DNA of 64,000 nucleotides from Thereva unica (GCA_949987705.1 OX465282.1:1848501-1912500), one strand, 5' to 3'; shown: positions 21,900 to 33,406, numbered from the stretch's first letter. Notes: generated by a model not told the origin, from the sequence alone. Numbers and translations: made by a program.

Positions 21900-24731
21900 T
21901 TGGGCGAAAGGTTGACAAGCTCTCCTCAGAAAACAACTCTTGTTATGGAATCGAGAAATCAGCCTCGGAACAGTCAGGATTTACGGCAAAGACCTCAGCA
22001 ACGTCCCAGGACTAATGATTTTAGGAAAAACGATATTAAGTTTGCAACATGGAATGTAAGAACATTATATAGACCCGGAGCAATGACAGAAATGATAGAT
22101 GAGCTAAGAAGATATAGAATACTCATCGCAGGACTACAAGAACTAAGGTGGACTGGTAGAGGAGTCCTAGAACGAAAAGACGCTGCGATATTCTACAGTG
22201 GTAATAATGACTCCAGAAGAAACTTTGGGGTAGGTTTCTGTGTACTTAAACCTCTAATCAACAACGTAATAGACTTCAACCCGCTTAACGATCGGATCGC
22301 AACCTTAAGAATCAAATCCAGATTTCATAATATAACATTCATCATCAGCACGCGCCTACAGAAGAAAAACCAGAACAAGAAAAAGATGACTTCTATGAAA
22401 CTCTTAGGGTGACCTATGACCAAATCCCTTCTTACGACATGAAAATCGTATTAGGGGACTTTAATGCTAAAATAGATAAGGAACCATATTATTACCCTTA
22501 CGCTGGCAAGTTCTCATTGCACGAGGATTCAAACGATAACGGGAACAGAATGGCCGAATTTGCTATCGCAAGAAGTTTGTCAATAGCTAGCACCTGGTTT
22601 AACCATAAGAATATACACAAAATTACATGGACTTCAGCAGATGGCAGGCACCATAACCAAATTGACCATGTTCTAGTTGACACTAGGCATGGAAGCAGCA
22701 TTCTGGATGTAAGAAGTTTCCGAGGAGCGAATGTAGACACCGATCACTATCTAGTTGTTGGGAAAATGAGGACGAAAAAACTAGCGACAATAAATAGAAG
22801 AAACAATGATAGACAAATAAAGTGGAATATAGAAGAAATGTAGAATCAAAACAACAGTATGAAATTATGTTAACAGAAAAGATTTAGCAAATAACAAGGA
22901 GTCTGGAAATGGAAACTGATCTGAAGCTGATGTGGAACTCTATAAAAGAAAAAATTATAGAAACAAACAACTGTGTATTAGGCACACAAAACCACGAAAG
23001 AAGGAGACATTGGTTTGATAATCAATGCAAGAGCAGCATTAAAATAAAAAACCATGCAAGACAGGTGTACCTAACAAGAATGACTAGAGGAAACCATGAG
23101 AAATATGTAGCAGCACGAAGAGACACGAATAAGTTATTAAGGAAGAAAAAACGTGATTACTTCAGAATTAGAATAAGTGCGATCAAGCAAAGCTACAGTA
23201 ATAAAGACACTAGAAGTTTCTACAAAGAAGTCAATATGATTAAGAAAGGATACAAACCCACCTGAACCATGGTAAGAAGAGAAGATGGTACTATAGCTAG
23301 TAGTATCGATGACATACTCGAGGTGTGGGAGAAATACTTTAGAGACTTCTTCAAAGAGAATATAGGCCTAACACAGGGAGCAGCGGAAAACCGTAATACA
23401 GATGACCCAGAAAACGATACGCCAGATCCTACAATGGAGGAAGTTGAAAATGCCATAGCGAAACTGAAAAATCACAAAGCTCCAGGTCCAGATGGCATAC
23501 CCACGGAAATCTTAAAAAATGGTGGGGAGAAGTTATGCCAGGCCTTACATAGTCTAATCATAAAACTATGGAGAAGCAGCAAGATGCCAGAAGAATGGCT
23601 TTTAGGCACAATAGTCCCAGTCCATAAAAAAGGTGAATTGATGAGCTGCCAAAACTACAGGCCAATATCTCTTCTGAACACAGCTTAGAAAGTGTTTTCA
23701 CATATTTTATTTAATAGACTGAAACCACATTTGGAAGATAAAGTAGGTGATTACCAAGCAGGATTTAGAACGAACAGATCGACAACAGACCAGATTTTCA
23801 TAATGAGACAAATACTTGAAAAATGCTGGGAAGAAAACATTGATATACATTGATATAGACTATGGAAATGCTTTCGATCTGCTAAATAAAAAAGAGTTGT
23901 GGAATAAGATGAGTGAAATGGGTTTCCCCAGAAAATTAATAGATCTCTGCAGGATGACGACCAAAAATTGTGAAACAGAAGTGAGAATACGAGGTTGTAA
24001 CTCAACCAATTTTCCTCAAGAATCGGGTTTGCGACAAGGAGATGCAATCTCACCAATACTTTTTAACATTGCTCTCGAAGCAATAATGAGAGAAACACAG
24101 CTTAATGGAGCAAATAGCATCTTCACAAGGAACATCCAGATACTAGCCTTCGCAGATGATATAGTCATAATCGGACGCAAAGCACAAGAGGTAAAGGAAA
24201 CCTTTTTCAATATTGTAGAAAGCTCAGCAAAGTTCAATCTACGAGTAAATGACACAAAAACAAAATATATGATCGTATCAAAACAAGGACATCGGCTAGG
24301 ACGAAGTATCAGCCTTGGCGATCATATTGTGGAAATTGTAGAAAACTTTATCTACTTAGGGACAATGCTTACTGCACAAAACCATATAAAGGACCACATC
24401 CATAGACGCATCGTAGCCGCAAATAAAACCTATTTTGCACTAGTCCCGGTCTTTAAAAACAAAGAAATTTCAAGACAATGCAAAATCAGACTATACAAAA
24501 CGTTAATCCGCCCAGTTCTATGCTATGGGTCTGAGGCTTGGACATTGACCCAACAAACAGAAAACCAGCTTAAAATCTTCGAAAGGAAGATCTTAGGAAG
24601 AATATTTGGTGCTGTAAGGGTTAACCAAAACGAATGGCGCATTAGGACAAATGAGGAACTTCGACAAATGTATGACGAAATAAACATATCTACATACATA
24701 AGATTGAACAGACTGTGATGGCTTGGACACG
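21900..24731 (+). pseudogene. RTE endonuclease-reverse transcriptase (main part)
   Basis: Domains in order: an APE-type endonuclease (FATWNVRTLYRPGAM, LQELRWTGRG, then after a frameshift near 22400 VLGDFNAKID and NQIDHVLVD...DTDHYLVVGKM), a linker, and RT (LKNHKAPGPDGIPTEILKNG, WLLGTIVPVHKKGE, NYRPISLLNTA, YQAGFRTNRSTTDQIF, IDIDYGNAFDLL, SGLRQGDAISPILFNIALE, the catalytic FADDIVII, YLGTML, IRPVLCYGSEAW). Stops at about 22841, 23263 and 23686 and frameshifts near 22400 and 23815 inactivate it. The hAT element interrupts the C-terminal region at WLGHVLR; the reading resumes at 27639 with APEERML. Confidence 0.9.
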
Positions 24732-24889
24732 TTCTACGGCACCCGCGGATTCAAGGGGGGGGTCACGGGGGTCAAGACCCCCCCCAAAAGCTCGAACTAT
24801 GCAATCATAGAGATGGGAGAAACCAAAAGCTGCTGACGCTTCTGCTACTTGTCGAACATCTTGAATGTCTCAACTGATCAACGTCTCGG

Positions 24890-26295
24890 TCCAACATGTC
24901 TTCTTCTTTCTTTCTTTAAACTCCTTTAATCCCTCATGGGACATAGGGCGGAAACAGTTGCCCTCCAGCGGACTCTGTTTTGCGCGACAGCTCTTAGCTC
25001 CGACCAGGATCTCCCAGTTGTTGCGGCTTCTTCTAGTAGGGTTCTCCTCCACGTTGTTCTAGGTCTTCCTACTCGACGGGAACCTTGCGGATTCCAGTCA
25101 AGGGCCTGTTTGGCTAGATTTTCGTTTTCGCGTCGCAAGGTGTGGCCAACACAATTCCATTTCCTTCGCCTGATTTGGTCGTCTATCCTTTCTTGGCCGG
25201 CACGGCGCCATAGTTCTTCGTTTGAAATTCTATCTTGCCAGCGGATTTTTAGGATACGACGAAGGCATCTGTTGATGAAGACTTGTAGGCGCCCTGTGAT
25301 GAATTGGGTGACTTTCCATGTTTCGCAACCATACAAAAGAACTGCCTTAACGTTGGAGTTGAACAGCCGCAATTTGGTGTTAGTGGAAATCACCGTTGAT
25401 CTCCATATGTGGGACAGGCATGCATATGCGCCTCGTGCTTTATTTATTCTGGAACTGACGTCTTCTTCTGCCCCACCATTTTCGGTAATAATGCTACCGA
25501 GGTAGCAGAATTTATCTACCAGTTCCACGTCACGGTTATTCAGCGCTGTTCGTTCAATGGTGTTTGCATTTATCCGCATTTCTTTAGTTTTAGTCGGATT
25601 TAGCCTTAAGCCTGCTGGACTACTTTCTGTTGCCAAATTGTTTAACATGTTTTTGAGGTCCTGGTGTCTGTGGGCCAGCAAACAGATATCATCGGCGTAG
25701 TCGAGATCCTTAAGGCGGTCTACCAAACCCCATTGTATGCCGCCTGTTCTATTATCTAGAGCGCCGACAAGGATGTCATTTATTACTATAAGAAATAGTA
25801 ATGGCGAAAGTAGGCACCCTTGTCGTACTCCTGAGCTCACCTCAAAGCTGTCGGATAATTTTCCATTATGGAGAACTCTGCATTTGGAATTGTTATATAG
25901 GGCTTTTATCAATTCTATTATTTTATCAGGCAGTCCACGTCGCCGTAGTGCCTGCCAAATGAAGCTCCTATTAACCGAGTCGAACGCTTTCTCATAGTCT
26001 ACGAAAGCAAGGTAAAGGGGGGATCGGAGTTCAGTAGACTGCGCCACTATTATTCTCAAGGTGTTAATATGATCAATACAGGAGCAGCCCTTCCTGAATC
26101 CGGCCTGCTGCCTCCTAAGCGTTCGATCAACTGCCTCCGGAAAGATACAGGTGTTCCATGCTATTTCTAGGATTGGCTGAAGCGCATCTGCTATGAAGCT
26201 TGAGTCGGCTTTCAACAATTCTGGTGGGATGCCATCTTTTCCTGCTGCTTTACCATTGGCCATCGCATGAATTGCGGTTACTATTTCCGAAAACC
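24890..26295 (-). mobile_element. 5'-truncated non-LTR retrotransposon nested in the hAT
   Basis: A minus-strand LINE fragment ending in GGGATTAAAGGAGTTTAAAG and a GAAA/GAAG-rich tail. Upstream of about 26295 the sequence returns to hAT transposase, and downstream of about 24890 to the hAT 3' end, so the LINE is nested. A short copy of the same 3' end lies at 36222-36299 and an older one at 12712-12850. No clean TSD was read. Confidence 0.7.
24926..26263 (-). pseudogene. Non-LTR reverse transcriptase ORF (445 codons)
   Basis: The frame is open throughout: GKAAGKDGIPPELLKA (residues 4-19), RQQAGFRKGCSCIDHI, FVDYEKAFDSVNR (residues 86-98), SSGVRQGCLLSPLLFLIVI, the catalytic DYADDICLL near residue 196, YLGSIITENGG, LLYGCETWKVT, and the C-terminal GHTLRRENENLAKQAL followed by GRPRTTWRRTLLEEA. 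About 60-70 residues between PEAVDRTL and RRQQAGF (the usual KKGD...NYRGI...LL block) are missing, so it is probably inactive despite being open. There is no endonuclease. The C-terminal GH...GRPR module is shared with the RTE element around it, but the clade is not certain. Confidence 0.85.
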
Positions 26296-26299
26296 AGAA

Positions 26300-27440
26300 T
26301 CTTCATCACATCTTTTGGTCAGCAAGGGTATCTTTGATCATATCCATTGCTTTTTTTAAATCTAATGAAGACGTTTGGAGTATTCGGCTCAAAGGTAAAG
26401 TTGTACCGGATACGTACGAAAAGTAAAAGTTTATTATGTTATTAATGACTATGATAAAAAATCAAATAGTACGAATATTATACACGCCTAGAACGTCATT
26501 TAACTAAGCAGATGAAATCGGAAACTCTAGGCTGAAAAGTACAAGACGAAGATTTGCCGCAGCAGATGCAGTTTTCGCGTCCTCCCACACCGAAATCTCA
26601 TTAAGCGCGTCACACTTTTTTATTAATTGTTCACCCTCAAACTGCATGTGCCCAACGTGATTTTCTACCCAACTAGTGAAGTTGGTTTCTACCAGTCTAG
26701 CAAAGTCGTTAAGTGATTTGCCACCAATATTTTTTTTAAAAACGTTTGCAAAACCGTTAGCCAAAGCCAAAACTGCTCTCATTGTTCCTGAAGCATTGCG
26801 ACAGTTTAAAACTTTGGAAGATTTTAATAAAGAATTGTTAACAAATGATTACTGCAAGAACAACGTCTTGCGCGAATGGCTACTTTCGTCAAGTCCTGAC
26901 ATACCCCTTTCAAATCAGACGCCATTAGCGAGCAACTATCTGTTCTAATTCCAACCAAATATTTTGGTCCAAGTCGAATTTCTCACACAGATCGATGATG
27001 ATATCCTCGGAACGAATTGCTTGGTATGCATCGCAAAATGTGATGAAATTCTCTGATTGCTCTGTTGCAGTAGTAGTAGTAGGATAAGCTAAGGTGTTTT
27101 GTATAAGAATTGTCGTTCGTCTCATCAAATACAACTGCGCAAAACTTTGCCGCTCTAACTCCTTTCAGAATAGCTTACTGAATTTCGTCTTTGCAGGCTT
27201 CCATAAGTTGATTTTGGGTGGTTTTACTGATATATGTCGCGATTGAACCTGCGGTTTCCAAATGATGCTGAAGAGTAAAGTCACCAAATTCAACGAAGAG
27301 TGCCCTGAAGTTCCTATCATTTGCAACCAGAATATCTACTTTTCCGTCAGTGTCACGATTATAGAGAAGTTCATTATCCGTACATAGTAACATAGATCTC
27401 GGCTTTCTTTTACTTGTGAGTCCCATTGTACACACAGATG
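26300..27440 (-). pseudogene. hAT transposase remnant (DUF4371/ZMYM1-like)
   Basis: Minus-strand pieces in order: FVEFGDFTLQHHLETA with YISKTTQNQLMEACKDEI (27435-27175), a shifted AVVFDETNDNS block, ILVGIRTDS-like sequence near 26950, WVENHVGHMQFEGEQLIKKC and ASAAANLRLVLFSLEF (26782-26504), and LPLSRILQTSSLDLKKAMDM near 26400-26340. The order and wording fit DUF4371-containing hAT transposases, in which an acidic residue of DETxD is catalytic. At least four frame breaks. The BED finger and the C-terminal dimerisation region are not seen. Confidence 0.7.
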
Positions 27441-27638
27441 CTGGGTTATGAAAAGTCTAAAGGAAACTTTTTTCAGCTTCTACCACCCTCTGATAATATT
27501 GGTTCCGTTGGTGAAATGAAAGCGTTCCATTTTGTCCAAGTAAATCGTCGAATGCTTTCAGTGTTTCGCTTTCTTGGTTTACTTTTAATTCCGTGACCCC
27601 CCCCAAAACAAAATTCTAAATCCGCGCCTGTTCTACGG

Positions 27639-27842
27639 GCTCCAGAAGAAAGAATGCTAGCCAGGATTTTTAATGGAAGACCATCTGGAAGAAGAAGAGT
27701 AGGACGACCAAGAAATAGGTGGATGGATGACGTGCTAGAAGATATACGAAAACTTCGTATATCAAACTGGAGAGAGCTAGCAAGACGTAGAGAAGACTGG
27801 AAGAGGAGACTTCAAGAGGCCCGAGTCCAGCAAGGACTGTAG
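27639..27842 (+). pseudogene. RTE polyprotein C-terminus
   Basis: Continues the RTE reading after the hAT: APEERMLARIFNGRPSGRRR, then GRPRNRWMDDVLEDIRKL, NWRELARRREDWKRRL, ending in a stop at 27840. This is the conserved RTE tail with the GRPR..RW.D motif. The 3' untranslated part is only about 10 bp before the AAG repeats. Confidence 0.85.
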
Positions 27843-27879
27843 CGCCATTTAAGAAGAAGAAGAAGAAGTGAAGGGGACC

Positions 27880-29184
27880 AACTGGAGATCTAAACCAATA
27901 TATCTTTCTGTTCCAGTAGATCTCCGCCTCATAACTCGATTATCTAGACAAAAAATTAATATGACACAACAACCCACACTTGTAACGTAATTAAATCATA
28001 ATCATATTTCACTTTTAAAATTTAACAAAAACTTCTCCTACTAAAATGTAAACATTTTACTTGTTTTACTTCTGTAATGTAAACGTTCTATTTTATTTTC
28101 GGCGACCTTATTATTAAATTATTCCATAAAACATTGAATGTCATTAAAATTCATCTAGCAGTGCTTGTTGCAAATAAACGAGTCTGTTTGTGTGCGAGAG
28201 TTTGGCTGGTATATTTTGGAATTTTGGGATAATCTAGAAAATCGCGCGGAGAGGGATGAAGGGGTATTCATTCACCTTACAAACACTTGAAAATGTAAAC
28301 ATCTCTTGGCTTCATCAAATTATGCAAAAGCCGTCAATTTTCGTAAAAATCCATCAACTAATTTACATTTAACAACTTGATAGAAATGTGCCAGTGTTGT
28401 TCCCCATGTAACTACTATCTCCCTCTAGCGTTGGGCTGTGTGTGTGATACAATTGAATTTCGTCCTTTTTTTTTGTTCTTGTATTTTGTCGGCTTTTGTT
28501 TTGTATGTGTTTTTTGGGTGAAATAGAAAATGTACTAAATAGGAAGTCCTTTCGTTCTCCATTAACTTTTGAATTCTTGCCTTGTTATGGGAATTAATTT
28601 AAAATTGCCGTCACAAAATTGCGAAATTTCCCTAATTACATCACAAAAGTTGTTCAAAATTCACATATTTTTATTTTTATTTTTTTTTTTTAGCCTGGCA
28701 AATATTTTTTGGACAAAAGTTAGACATTTTAAGGTTGTTAACAGCTTAAAGCGTGCCTGAATGACTCTTGAGAATTTTCACTATCAACATCCCCTTGGTA
28801 TAAGGGCGGGCGGCCACCCATGGCGAGTGTTGAATCAAAGTTCTTCCTTTTTGAATTCATTATTTTCTGGTGTCCTGTGGACTAGACACCTTCAATCCTG
28901 TTGTAATTATGAAACACGTAAAATTAAGGAATGGTAGAAAATTTTTGGGTTCATGGGGGGAGATTAGTGTTAACACAGAAAAGTATGAGGGCAAACAGCA
29001 ATGAGGAGAAGAAGGTTGTGTGGGGGTAGATTGCTTGTTTGCTAGTTAGTACGTTCCTTTTGTCCTTTTTTTTTAATTTGATGAAATTTATGTCATAAAC
29101 CTGAATTGGGTCAAAAGATTAAGGAAGGGTGTGAAAGTTTTTATGTTTTTATATATTCTCTACCTCCGTACGTGTACGTTATAT
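27880..29184. other. AT-rich spacer, no gene seen
   Basis: No known protein or RNA motif. T-runs near 28470 and 28676-28694. Confidence 0.45.
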
Positions 29185-29961
29185 AGTACTAGCAAAACCC
29201 CGCGAGCGTTGCAACGCCTTTCAATCAAAAAATATTATGTATGCACAGCCCGCGGTATGAAAAAGGTATAATGAAAAAATATCAATTCTGTAAAAAATTG
29301 ATTTTGGATATGAAAAAAATTGTAGAGTATGTTACAACTTTTTTAAGACACGATGATGAAAAATTGTGTACTACGGGCACAAACGAACACCTAGGCAAAC
29401 ATACATATTCAGAATCGTCCGCATATATATCTTGCTATGCATGGATTAAACGCCCTGTTCAGAGCTTCGATCGTGGCGCTCTCCTCTACTCCAAATTTTT
29501 TTTTTGTCAAAAAGGGCCAAAAATAGTAATCAACTTTGCAAATTTGGCACCTACCATGCATCCCAAAAATGCACAATTTGGTGCTCTTAAAAAAACTTTT
29601 CTTATTTTTTTCCTTTCGGTTTGAGACGAACATAAGAGGTAAAAAAATGTTCAGGACCAGGGCCGGCGCTTGGGTCTTTTGCGCCCGGTGCACTATGTCA
29701 TATTGCGCCCCATAAGATGTTCATTTTTGAACGCAGCGTATAACAATGGAAAAACACAAAAAACTCGCTGAATGGGTGAAATAATTTTCATAGTTTGCCC
29801 AAAATTTAAGATTGCACCATAATAATGCGTATAGCATAAAAAAAGATTACAGAGATTGCCCAGAGAACGCAACACATTACTCAGTCTGACCGAGGGGTGA
29901 AGGCTTGAGGCATTAACCTGACAGTCAGTGGACTACAGGTGACCTCATGATTCTCTAAATA

Positions 29962-30454
29962 CAAGGGCGGTTCGATAAGTACGTAGCCTACAAAAGAAAA
30001 ACGAAAATTTTTGGAAAAGTGGCGATTTATTTCTCAGCATAGTCTCTTTTTAGCTACTTTAACCCGTCAGAAAATACGTTTTCTGGAGGTCTGCAAAGTA
30101 GGCCTCCGCCGCGGCAATAACCCTCCTCATTCGTCTCAAATTTCTGCCGGGCTAGTGACTTTTTAAAGTTTGGAAACAAAAAGAAGTCGCACGGGGCCAA
30201 ATCTAGAGAATATCGTGAATGGGGCTGCAGTTCGTAGCCTAATTCGACCAATTTGGCCGTGGCGACGACGGAGGTGTGAGTCATTTTTCCATTTTTCTAA
30301 AATCCGCGGATACTCCGGCTAGAACAAAACTACAAGTCCGATTCGGCTGTTTTGTCAGTAGCTCCCTACGAGAGTGTACTACCCGATAGTAAATTTCTCT
30401 TGCGATAGTGGCGCCATCGGGTGGTTAGGCTAAGTACTTATCGGACTGCTCTCG
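29962..30454 (-). mobile_element. Mariner remnant with internal deletion (mori-type)
   Basis: A TA dinucleotide flanks both ends (29960-29961, 30455-30456). The TIRs start CAAGGGCGGTTCGATAAGTA and, reverse-complemented, CGAGAGCAGTCCGATAAGTA. About 493 bp remain of an expected 1.2-1.3 kb. The transposase is reduced to its C-terminal third on the minus strand (30284-30054): HTSVVATAKLVELGYEL, then YSLDLAPCDFFLFP, which holds the last Asp of the D,D34D triad, then FSDGLK. The helix-turn-helix region and the first two catalytic Asp residues are deleted, so it is inactive. Confidence 0.85.
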
Positions 30455-30549
30455 TATATAGGCGAAGACGACAATTTAGTGTAGCAGGATGTGTGAATTC
30501 CACTGAGATGTTCCAATGTTCATGGCCTCAACGAAATTTTCAGACTGAA

Positions 30550-30620
30550 TAAAAGTTAAGATCTTCAGGCAAGGACTGACGATAAATGCTCACACACGCA
30601 AAGATTTTTATCAGCTTTCT
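30550..30620 (+). repeat. Dispersed repeat (pair with 5848-5925)
   Basis: GATCTTCAGGCAAGGACTGACGATAAA... and AAAGATTTTTATCAGCTTTC match 5853-5923 (GATCTTCAGGCACGAACTGA..., AAAGATTTTTGTCAGTTTTC). The origin is unknown. Confidence 0.5.
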
Positions 30621-30879
30621 TGTACTCAAACATACCCGAACCAGAACATAAGGTAGAAAAAAGGATTTGCAGTCCGAAAATTTACCCTTTTTTGATGAAA
30701 TATGGAAAAAATGTCGCTGTGAGGAGTATGGGAGTATAGAGGGCTCGAGAGGAGCACGAATACTCCGATCGGAGTAACTTCGGCAAGCTTGTTCACGACT
30801 GTACTGAACTGCAACAGGTCTCTGTGTGAGACTGCCATTCAGTTTGATATAACTCTTGGTTGGGTTCCTGGACGCAGTG

Positions 30880-31185
30880 GAATTAGGGGAAACTGCTTGC
30901 TAAACAGGGAACCAAAGTGGAAAAAAGCCAATACTTAACCCAGATGGGAATGCTCCCAAGGAAAAGAGGGATCTTTCTTGGCTCATCTTTTCTTGATGGA
31001 TTGATTGAGCTACAAAACACTGGTGTTCCTGACCTCTCTCGCTTTATTAAAAGCTCAAAATGGCTTGAAATGACATGAATTTTGTCCCAACACCAGAATG
31101 TCATCTCAACGGACACAATGGTGTACCTAAGTGGGTACCTCTGTAGTAGGAGAGCAGCCATTTCAATCTAACTTAACCTAAGGGA
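30880..31185 (-). repeat. Dispersed repeat (pair with 42245-42475)
   Basis: The minus strand from TTAGATTGAAATGGCTGCTC through CCACTTAGG..., AATAAAGCGAGAGAGGTCAG and GAAAAGATGAGCC follows 42250-42475 on the plus strand at moderate divergence. It is probably a retroposon or LINE 3' region. No coding content is evident. Confidence 0.55.
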
Positions 31186-31504
31186 ACAAAGAAAAAAGAG
31201 CAATTAACGAGATTTTTTAAATCTCAATTTCTGAAATTGCGCCTCCGACAAATTGCGCCCGGTCACCATTCGCACATATGAAAGCGCCGCCCCTGTTCAG
31301 GACTCTTAATCTATTGTTTTTTCGTTAGCGCCCCACGCTTTTTAGATTTCGAAAGGTTGTTCCCATATACTGCCTGCAGCAACAAAAACTTTACATTCAA
31401 AATTATTTTTTACTTTTTAGTTCAGTTTTAAAAAAAACCCGTATTTTTTAGTTTTTTTTTAAACTATACAGTTTGCTTTCTACTTTTTAGTCTATTATAT
31501 CTCT

Positions 31505-31620
31505 TCCGCCATTTTGTGGTGACCGCCATATCAGATTTAAAATTACGCCACACAGCTTACTGTACTATACTCTTCATACACTTTCACTTGATAGACAAAC
31601 CGAGGGCGTTATGAAGAAAA
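31505..31620 (+). repeat. Partial unit of a 250-bp tandem repeat
   Basis: Shares CGCCATTTTG...CCGCCAT...ACGCCACACAGCT with the units at 32625-33260, from which it is separated by an RT-like repeat. Confidence 0.5.
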
Positions 31621-31659
31621 AGGTAACAGTATTCCACTTGTCATACTTGTAACTGCATC

Positions 31660-32620
31660 CGAATTTTTTAAGGGGTCCCCCAGGAGTCAATTTTGCCACC
31701 TGCTCTATTTATAATCTTTATAAATGGCCTACTTTCAATCCCATGAAGCCCGCTTCATAACTTTTCTGATAAGCATGCCAGATCCTGCCTTGATGATAGT
31801 GGATTTATGTCTGACTCTTCTTCTTCTTTTTTGAGGTCTTGGGTCCAAAATTACCGCAGCTATTTCACTTGCCCTATTATACTACTCCCTTTTACCTCAT
31901 GTTCCTAGACCAGACCAAACCAAAAAGACAGTCTGGTTAGTGGCTTGTCGCTTAGACTTGACTGTTCCGATAATATATCCCCAGTATGCTGTCCGCAATC
32001 CTACTTTCTGTCGGTTGGGAAGGAGTTCACGAAAGCGGGGCTCGAGTGTGTTCCGTAGAGTTCTTCAATTCCACTCATGCCTTCGTTTCCTTGACTCTTT
32101 GGTGACAGACAACCGCCCGTGTCCGATCTTAACTTCCTCAGGATGTATGATATCCCGCTTGCGCAGTCATGATAAGCGTATTTGGCCTTATATTTTTTGC
32201 GGTTTTTTGTTGTTTCTCGGTGGCTTCTTCTTCCGCTCTACCTTAGGTCAAGCAGACCCCTCTTTCCATGGAACTCGCTCCCCATTAACTGGGAGTTTTC
32301 TCTGGCCGTTTTTCATCTATTGTTTGTGGCAACTTCTCTTTTCTCTTCGTTGGGGGCCTTTGTCGGAGCTCCGTTTCTTCTCCCGGCTCCCTAAGCCGCT
32401 TGCGAACTTCCGGGGTCCATATAGCCTCCCCCGAGAGCTTTGCAGCCGCCGCGATATTCTTTTCAGGATTTTTCTTGTTGGGGTACTCTGTAGGCATCTT
32501 TTCTGCAGCTGCCTTCTCCAATTTTCGTGGCCTTTTTGCTCTCTTATTTCTTCCGGCGTTTTGTCCTGCGATTTCTCCACGTTGCTCCTTCTCGCAACAC
32601 CCACTTTTTTTGATATCCAT
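31660..32620 (+). repeat. Non-LTR RT-like dispersed repeat, copy 1
   Basis: 31670-31820 resembles an RT palm segment (PALFIIFINGLLS...DDSGFMSDS, equivalent to PQGSxLxPxLFLIFINDL). The following 800 bp align with 40855-41700 (shared GTGGCTTGTCGCTTAGACTT and GGAGTTCACGAAAGCGGGGC). On the opposite strand both copies give a Lys/Arg/Glu-rich frame sharing KEQRG.IAGQNAGR, perhaps an ORF1 relic. Confidence 0.55.
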
Positions 32621-32624
32621 ATGG

Positions 32625-33260
32625 AGCGCCCATATTGTGTTGGCCGCCATTTTGTATTTGCGCCATTTTGAATTTGGAATGACGCCACACAGCTAATTAG
32701 TATTTTACTTGTCATATTTGATACCCATATCGAGTGGCTTGCAAGCAAAAAGTGAATCCGCCATTATTTGTTTGCAGCCATTTTGATTTTGGAATGACAC
32801 CTCACAGCTTATATTCTATTTGGCTCACCCTTTCATTTGATACCAACGCCGGGAGTCGAAGAACACAATTGCAAAATTCGGCCGGGATATTGGAACCGCC
32901 AAGTTGATTTTTTTTACAAAATGATCCGATTGCATGTTCTGACATACCCATATGTAAGTGCAAAATTTCAAGTTGATAGGTTATATTTCTAAATTCCATT
33001 CAGTCTTCCGCCATCTTGTGTTGGCCGCCATTTTAATTTGGAGTAACGCCACTTAGGTAATTGTACTCTACTCGTAATACCCGTTCATTTGGTACCCACG
33101 TCGGGGATCCGGAAACACAATTGCGAAATTCGGCCGCCCTCTTGGAACCGCCATCTTGTCTTTTTTACAAAAATGTCATATTACTATGCATATGGGCAAA
33201 ATTTGGAGCTGATCGGTTACATGAAGGTGGGTCAAAATCAAGTTACAATAGGCGTAGAAA
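32625..33260 (+). repeat. Tandem repeat, about 250-bp units
   Basis: Two nearly complete units start at about 32759 and 33009 (period 250), preceded by a partial unit from about 32630. The common order is CCGCCAT..., TTGGAATGACGCCAC-like, CATTTGATACCCA-like, ACACAATTGCAAAATTCGGC-like, TTGGAACCGCCA-like, TTTTTTACAAAAATG-like. Non-coding. Confidence 0.7.
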
Positions 33261-33406
33261 GTAAAAAATTGTGAAACATCGTACTAATTAATTAATTAAA
33301 AAAAACTAATTAAAATTTCGAAAAACGGAAACTTACTTCCACCTGCTGGGGTATCCATGCATCTACAAAAAAATATCAGGCTCCAACGCGTGACGGTACG
33401 CACAAG

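Larger units (their letters stand above)
24740..27630 (-). mobile_element. hAT-superfamily DNA transposon, 2.9 kb, with a nested LINE
   Basis: Duplicated TTCTACGG (24732-24739 and 27631-27638) is an 8-bp TSD, diagnostic for hAT. The termini are CACCCGCGGATTC and, reverse-complemented, CAGGCGCGGATTT. G/C homopolymers follow each end (GGGGGGGGTC... and ...CCCCCCCC). The transposase remnant on the minus strand is of the DUF4371/ZMYM1-like hAT group. A non-LTR RT occupies about 24900-26295 inside it. Removing the element restores the RTE reading WLGHVLR-APEERML. Confidence 0.85.
21776..27866 (+). mobile_element. RTE-clade non-LTR retrotransposon with a nested hAT
   Basis: A 13-bp target duplication AGTGAAGGGGACC (21763-21775 and 27867-27879) bounds the element. 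Its 3' end is an AAG microsatellite (27851-27866), typical of RTE elements. Without the 2891-bp hAT insert and its 8-bp duplication it would be about 3.2 kb, the usual RTE length. It encodes one endonuclease-RT polyprotein, now broken. The intact TSD and the complete 5' and 3' ends point to a full-length insertion. Confidence 0.85.
29658..31295. mobile_element. Non-autonomous hAT-type element, 1.64 kb
   Basis: The 8-bp duplication TTCAGGAC (29650-29657 and 31296-31303) flanks termini CAGGGCCGGCGCTT and, reverse-complemented, CAGGGGCGGCGCTTT. Sub-terminal parts (CGCCCGGTGCACTATG..., and TAACAATGGAAAAACACAAA) match the opposite-orientation element at 33407-34171. A mariner remnant (29962-30454) and a dispersed repeat (30880-31185) lie inside. 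No hAT transposase is seen. Confidence 0.8.

Noticed and set aside
31940..32748. 243-codon plus frame and 121/143-codon minus frames as genes
   Set aside because: The region is a dispersed repeat with a second copy at 40855-41700 in which the frames are broken; low-complexity composition explains the open frames.
31505..33260. CRISPR-like array
   Set aside because: Units are about 250 bp, imperfect and without spacers, and the window is eukaryotic.
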